This document shows positions 6,229 through 9,454 of a stretch of DNA of 9,454 nt, one piece after another. The DNA is from Flavobacteriales bacterium. Its GTDB lineage: Bacteria > Bacteroidota > Bacteroidia > Flavobacteriales_D > Sanyastnellaceae. Position numbers and translations under genes: made by a program. Where the stretch lies: the NCBI GenBank assembly GCA_947464885.1, contig CANHYZ010000050.1, positions 1 to 9,454 of the forward strand, in the 5' to 3' direction. Numbering within the stretch: the first letter of the stretch is position 1; the number at the start of each line of letters is the position of its first letter. The notes beneath the pieces were generated by a model. That model was not told where the DNA came from. It saw nothing but the letters and a program-made list of their open reading frames with translations, and did no database searches.

Positions 6229-7437
6229 TTATTCGATACCCGACATTTCCTTGTACTTTTCTGCACCATAGAAGTCTCGGTCATTAGACAGCACGGATTG
6301 CTGACCGAACTTATTAAATAAAATGACCCAATCATTACCAATAACCCTTATTGAATCCAGTGGATTAAGCGTTATTGTGGCTTCTGATTTATCATCCATT
6401 ATCAATTTTCCTTCGTATAATCCGGGAGAAATCACTTTAAGAGGTGTTTGAATAATTCCCTTTTTATCGACCTTATAAATCGAGCCGGTATAAGGGTCTA
6501 TCAAAGTGAGTGTGAACTCACAATTGACGCCATAAAAACCCATACTTCCCTCATATGTCTGTGCTAAATATCTTCTAGGTCTTCCGGAGCCGTCCCACAT
6601 ATCTGGGTCATATTTGGATTGTTTCTCATTAATCTGTCTATTGTTCTTAAGCGTCATATCATAATAAATACTACCACCGTTGTAATTGTCGTAAAGGCTA
6701 TCGAGAACAAGTGTTTGGAGCTCGGGCTTTTTTAATTCGGATTTTGAATTATCCTTGACGCATCGCACATAACAGCCATTTCTGTAGTGCGCGCAGAAAC
6801 TATAGACGCTTGTTGAGGCAAAATACATATTGTACCCATTAAGATTTAGCTCACCCTTTCTCATTTGTCCATTGTCAAAGACCATACAAGGTGAGATAGT
6901 CCACCACTTACAACTTTCTGAGTCTCTTCCCCAATTAGAGCAAAATTGGTTGTTCAAGTTACAATACGTGAATCCATCTCCTGGTAGAGCATTAAAACCA
7001 CTTTTATTATTCCCCATAACATCTTCTTTTCCTGTAAGTGTCTTCCATAGATTATCAGATTTTAAAGATTTTCCCGCCTCCTCTGTCCCGCCAAACTTTT
7101 CGATTAGAGCTTTCCAATCCCCATCGGTAGCAATTCTGTATCCCTCAGGAGCTAATCCTCGATAGTCCAGCACTGCATACACGTTATATATTTTACCATG
7201 AATAGAGTCGTTAGCAGCGTTAAACTGATAACTGCACCATGCGGGTGTTCTATGCTTTAGCGCTTCATGCCACTCCTGCGATGATTTCACCTCTAGAATT
7301 GGGTCTCCATTTCGGAAATTACTTACAGATAAATTCTTTTCCATCCAGTCACCATTTCTCCCCGAGCATGAACTCATTAAGATGGCAAAGGACAATGAAA
7401 TCAAAAAGATGGTGGAATGGAAATTTAATTTATTCAT
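6229..7437 (-). CDS. FISUMP-domain lipoprotein with extra C-terminal region
   Basis: 402 residues. Signal with lipobox MSSC (lipidated Cys24). A single, rather diverged FISUMP domain spans about 31-229: WMEKNLSVSNFRNGDPI, KIYNVYAVLD, RGLAPEGYRIATDGDW, SGFNALPGDGF, KWWTISP, and a closing YVRCVKD. The usual GWHVPS is changed to GYRIATD and WSSS to WTIS. Residues 240-402 form an additional region not found in the neighbouring FISUMP protein, rich in beta-type segments (GFYGVNCEFTLTLIDPYTGSIYKV, SPGLYEGKLIMDDKSEATITL) and not recognised. The ATG lies 2 bp after the stop of the upstream lipoprotein gene, so the two are almost certainly one operon with coupled translation. The likely role is cell-surface binding, but this is inference. 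Confidence 0.87.
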   Translation of the reverse strand: MNKLNFHSTIFLISLSFAILMSSCSGRNGDWMEKNLSVSNFRNGDPILEVKSSQEWHEALKHRTPAWCSYQFNAANDSIHGKIYNVYAVLDYRGLAPEGYRIATDGDWKALIEKFGGTEEAGKSLKSDNLWKTLTGKEDVMGNNKSGFNALPGDGFTYCNLNNQFCSNWGRDSESCKWWTISPCMVFDNGQMRKGELNLNGYNMYFASTSVYSFCAHYRNGCYVRCVKDNSKSELKKPELQTLVLDSLYDNYNGGSIYYDMTLKNNRQINEKQSKYDPDMWDGSGRPRRYLAQTYEGSMGFYGVNCEFTLTLIDPYTGSIYKVDKKGIIQTPLKVISPGLYEGKLIMDDKSEATITLNPLDSIRVIGNDWVILFNKFGQQSVLSNDRDFYGAEKYKEMSGIE

Positions 7438-7439
7438 GA

Positions 7440-8237
7440 TTACTGAATTTTTTTAATATTAAAACTCGATTGTTTTTTATTGGAAGAGCTGCAGCTTCCG
7501 TTCTTATTTGTTTTACTTAATATAATCTTACGGTTCACACCATACCTTTTGTCACTTGAGTCTGTCATATCACACTCGATTTCAAGCGAGTCAGTGTTTT
7601 CTCTTAATATGTAATATTGACCCACGTAACGGTCTTGTGAATTATCCTCTAGGTTGGTCATCTGCAGTTTAATTGAGTTATCTGACTCGATCAAAAAACG
7701 GTACCCAGCAGATGGTATGGTCATCTTTTTATTATTGTAAGTGATTTCTTGATCGAATTCATCTTTCATGACATACCCGGGTTCAACCCCGTCGTATAAA
7801 CCTAAAAAATCATCAGGCAGTTTTTTCAGATATCCTCCTCGTTTAATTCCCGATTCCTCAATTAATAGCTCATCTCCTAAATAACCTCGAACGGCATAGA
7901 GCAATTTATCTTTTACATTTTCATGTTCACATACACCAAAGACGACGCCCGAAGAAACTCCTTTGCATGGGTGGTCTTTACTAGGATTTTTAAAGCCAAG
8001 TTCCTTGAATTTAAGAGTATTACTAGGGTAGGAAAGATCACAATTTGAAACCTTTACGGTGTCTCCAATTTTAAATCGAGAACCCGGTAGGTCTTTATTT
8101 GACGTTGTTATAGTCTCTGCAGACTCGGTTGGTTTTACATCGTTCGACTTGCCCCCTCCGCAACCCGTTAAAAAAAAGAAAATTAAGAGAGATGGAACTC
8201 CCAACATGACTAAGTTCTGCTTCCAATAGTTTTTCAT
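7440..8237 (-). CDS. Lipoprotein of unknown function, two putative beta domains
   Basis: 265 residues from ATG 8237. Lipoprotein signal MKNYWKQNLVMLGVPSLLIFFFLTGC (lipobox LTGC, Cys26) followed by GGGKS. Residues about 54-140 (FKIGDTVKVS ... SGVVFGVCEH ... LLYAVRG ... DELLIEESGIKRGGYLKK) have the spacing of an SH3-like small barrel, where a GD turn, a G-V strand, an LY.V strand and an L..E strand recur. Residues about 175-242 (GYRFLIESDNSIKLQM, YVGQYYILRENTDSLEIEC, RKIILSK) look like a second beta domain with lipocalin-like rhythm. The tail is basic and Ser/Asn-rich. An ATG at 8264 is in frame, but it lies inside the -7 element and would put nine residues before the signal. First gene of a two-gene operon. 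No known family recognised. Confidence 0.75.
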   Translation of the reverse strand: MKNYWKQNLVMLGVPSLLIFFFLTGCGGGKSNDVKPTESAETITTSNKDLPGSRFKIGDTVKVSNCDLSYPSNTLKFKELGFKNPSKDHPCKGVSSGVVFGVCEHENVKDKLLYAVRGYLGDELLIEESGIKRGGYLKKLPDDFLGLYDGVEPGYVMKDEFDQEITYNNKKMTIPSAGYRFLIESDNSIKLQMTNLEDNSQDRYVGQYYILRENTDSLEIECDMTDSSDKRYGVNRKIILSKTNKNGSCSSSNKKQSSFNIKKIQ

Positions 8238-8257
8238 AGTGAATATGATTAGTGAAA

Positions 8258-8265
8258 CAAACATA
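8258..8265 (-). promoter_or_regulatory. -7 promoter element of the lipoprotein-FISUMP operon
   Basis: TATGTTTG on the minus strand is a full match to the Bacteroidota -7 consensus TAnnTTTG, 20 bp before the ATG at 8237. The upstream -33 is poor (TTTTC about 26 bp away). The ATG at 8264 is embedded in this element and so is unlikely to be a start codon. Confidence 0.5.
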
Positions 8266-8330
8266 TGGAATACAATGAGTGAGTTTGACTTGAAAACTTG
8301 CTATCAACAGTGAAAAAAACCAATGATGCA

Positions 8331-8430
8331 AGCCTAGCGACGGAGCCGCTTTCGTAACTCTCGATGGAATTCGCTAACACTCTTATTCAAAAATGCAATG
8401 GTAAATACCAAGAAAAGTATCCGCACGTGC
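8331..8430 (+). repeat. Dispersed non-coding repeat, copy D
   Basis: It aligns with A over AATGCAATGGTAAATACC and AAGAAAAGTATCCGCACGTGC (A: GCATGGTTAACACCGAG, AAAAGTTTCCGCACGTGC). The 5' part has an AGCGACGGAGCCGCT hairpin-like segment in place of the one in A. R4 begins one base after its end. Confidence 0.65.
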
Positions 8431-8431
8431 C

Positions 8432-8474
8432 ATTCCCTATAATCCTACAATCCTATTCCCTGTTATCCTATTCC
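8432..8474 (+). repeat. Dispersed element R4 (15-nt unit repeat), overlapping the alr stop codon
   Basis: The core CCTACAATCCTATTCCCTG is followed by TTATCCTATTCC. It overlaps the TAG stop of alr at 8468-8470 and its last two codons, so the repeat contributes the end of the gene. Confidence 0.8.
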
Positions 8475-9454
8475 TCCCCATACACCCTCTTCACCCTTTG
8501 ACTCACCGACGTCAGGACCTCGTAAGGAATAGTGCCACACATACGCGCGAATTCGAGCAGCGAGATGTGCTCGCCGAAGAGTTCGACTTCATCGCCCTCG
8601 CTGCAGTGCGCGGCGGAGACATCGATCATGGTCATGTCCATACACACGTTGCCGACAATGGGGGCTTTCTCACCGCGCACCATCACATAGCCTTGGCCGT
8701 TGCTCATGGTGCGACGAAGTCCATCGGCGTAGCCCACAGGTATGGTGGCAATGGTCATATCGAAAGGCGCTACAAAAGCACGCGAATAGCCAACGCTTTC
8801 ACCCCCTTTGATCTGCTTGATCTGTGAGATGATGGTCTTCCACTTACCGGGTGTCTGCAAGTGCTGCTGATCGTCGCCGCTGGCTGAAACGCCATAGAGG
8901 CCAATGCCGAGTCGAACCATGTCCATCGCTGCGTCCGGGAAGCGTTCGATGCCGCCCGTGTTCAACGCATGACGCATGAATGGGTTCTTCACATGCAATG
9001 CAATGCGGTCGCAACAATCGTTGAAGATGTTCAATTGGTGACGAGTGAAGTCGTCGTATTGAGTGGCATCACTCGCGGCCAAATGAGTAAAGACACTGGC
9101 CACACGCACTTGTTTATTTGAATCGAGCCACGCGCACAAGTCCTGCATTTCATCGGCAATGAAACCGAGGCGATGCATGCCGGTGTCGATTTTAATGTGC
9201 ACAGCATACCGCTCGCTGATTTCCGCTGCTTGTAATGCCTGCAAAAAATTATTCGCTGTGCGGAAGCTATAGATCTCGGGTTCCAGCTTATGACGAATGA
9301 GCGTAGGCAAACTGCTGCGCTCGGGATTCATAACCATGATGGGCAATGATATTCCGGCCTTGCGCAGCTCTACGCCTTCGTCGGTGTAGGCCACCGCGAG
9401 ATAATCGGCTTTATTAAACTCCAGCAACGAGGCCACCTCTTCTGCACCGCTTCC
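8468..9454 (-). CDS. alr: Alanine racemase (C-terminal 328 residues), probably part of a MurF-Alr fusion
   Basis: PLP-dependent interconversion of L- and D-alanine for peptidoglycan synthesis, in the cytoplasm. The frame is open to the right edge, so the PLP lysine region (usually VVKANAYG) lies just outside. Visible landmarks: ADYLAVAYTDEGVELRKAGI, HIKIDTGMHRLG (substrate-side Arg), MVRLGIGLYG (PLP phosphate binding), VGYSRAF with the second catalytic base Tyr (codon at 8786-8788), IPVGYADG, and GNVCMDMTMID at the active-site entrance. The protein ends in the usual beta domain. The visible GSGAEEVASLLEFNKADYLAVAYTDEGVELR stretch resembles the bifunctional MurF-Alr proteins common in Bacteroidota; the MurF half would lie beyond 9454. 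The GTG at 9436 is internal, not the start. Base composition is visibly higher in GC than the four accessory genes. Confidence 0.96.
   Translation of the reverse strand, partial: GSGAEEVASLLEFNKADYLAVAYTDEGVELRKAGISLPIMVMNPERSSLPTLIRHKLEPEIYSFRTANNFLQALQAAEISERYAVHIKIDTGMHRLGFIADEMQDLCAWLDSNKQVRVASVFTHLAASDATQYDDFTRHQLNIFNDCCDRIALHVKNPFMRHALNTGGIERFPDAAMDMVRLGIGLYGVSASGDDQQHLQTPGKWKTIISQIKQIKGGESVGYSRAFVAPFDMTIATIPVGYADGLRRTMSNGQGYVMVRGEKAPIVGNVCMDMTMIDVSAAHCSEGDEVELFGEHISLLEFARMCGTIPYEVLTSVSQRVKRVYGEE

Noticed and set aside
8432..8474. CRISPR-like short repeat
   Set aside because: The 15-nt units are adjacent, with no unique spacers and no cas genes.
8498..8827. 109-residue plus-strand frame
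   Set aside because: Antisense shadow of alanine racemase.

Overview
The window looks like a Bacteroidota chromosome, most likely a Flavobacteriales-type marine or freshwater bacterium. The evidence is a secreted S8 protease with fibronectin type III modules, a GEVED module and the start of a type IX secretion (T9SS) sorting domain; FISUMP-domain lipoproteins; an alanine racemase whose N-terminal side resembles the MurF-Alr fusions of this phylum; and -33 TTTG / -7 TAnnTTTG promoter elements. No tRNA, rRNA, CRISPR array or transposase was seen.

Layout. Positions 1-2501 (minus strand) hold most of a T9SS-secreted subtilisin-like protease; its C-terminal end runs off the left edge. Positions 2502-2925 are a divergent intergenic region filled by nested inverted repeats. 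Positions 2926-3562 (plus strand) hold a two-gene HigB/HigA-type toxin-antitoxin operon with a good Bacteroidota promoter. Positions 3563-8467 are a visibly AT-richer stretch with four minus-strand genes in two pairs: a two-domain FISUMP lipoprotein followed by a small membrane-anchored protein (5700 to 3801), and an unrecognised lipoprotein followed 2 bp later by a FISUMP lipoprotein with an extra C-terminal region (8237 to 6229). From 8468 to the right edge (minus strand) is alanine racemase, with its N-terminal end outside the window.

The most unusual structure is not a gene. Four diverged, same-orientation copies of a roughly 100-130 bp non-coding repeat (called A, B, C, D here) lie before, between and after the two gene pairs. 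Four copies of a shorter element built from a 15-nt unit (R1-R4) lie at the edges of the accessory stretch and between B and C. R4 overlaps the alr stop codon and R1 begins about 15 bp from the protease start. Together they give the region between the protease and alr a cassette-like look.

How the genes may work together: the four accessory proteins all have N-terminal signals for export or membrane anchoring, three of them with lipoboxes, so they are probably cell-envelope or surface proteins. Their substrates or partners cannot be read from the sequence. The toxin-antitoxin pair could stabilise the accessory stretch, but that is inference.
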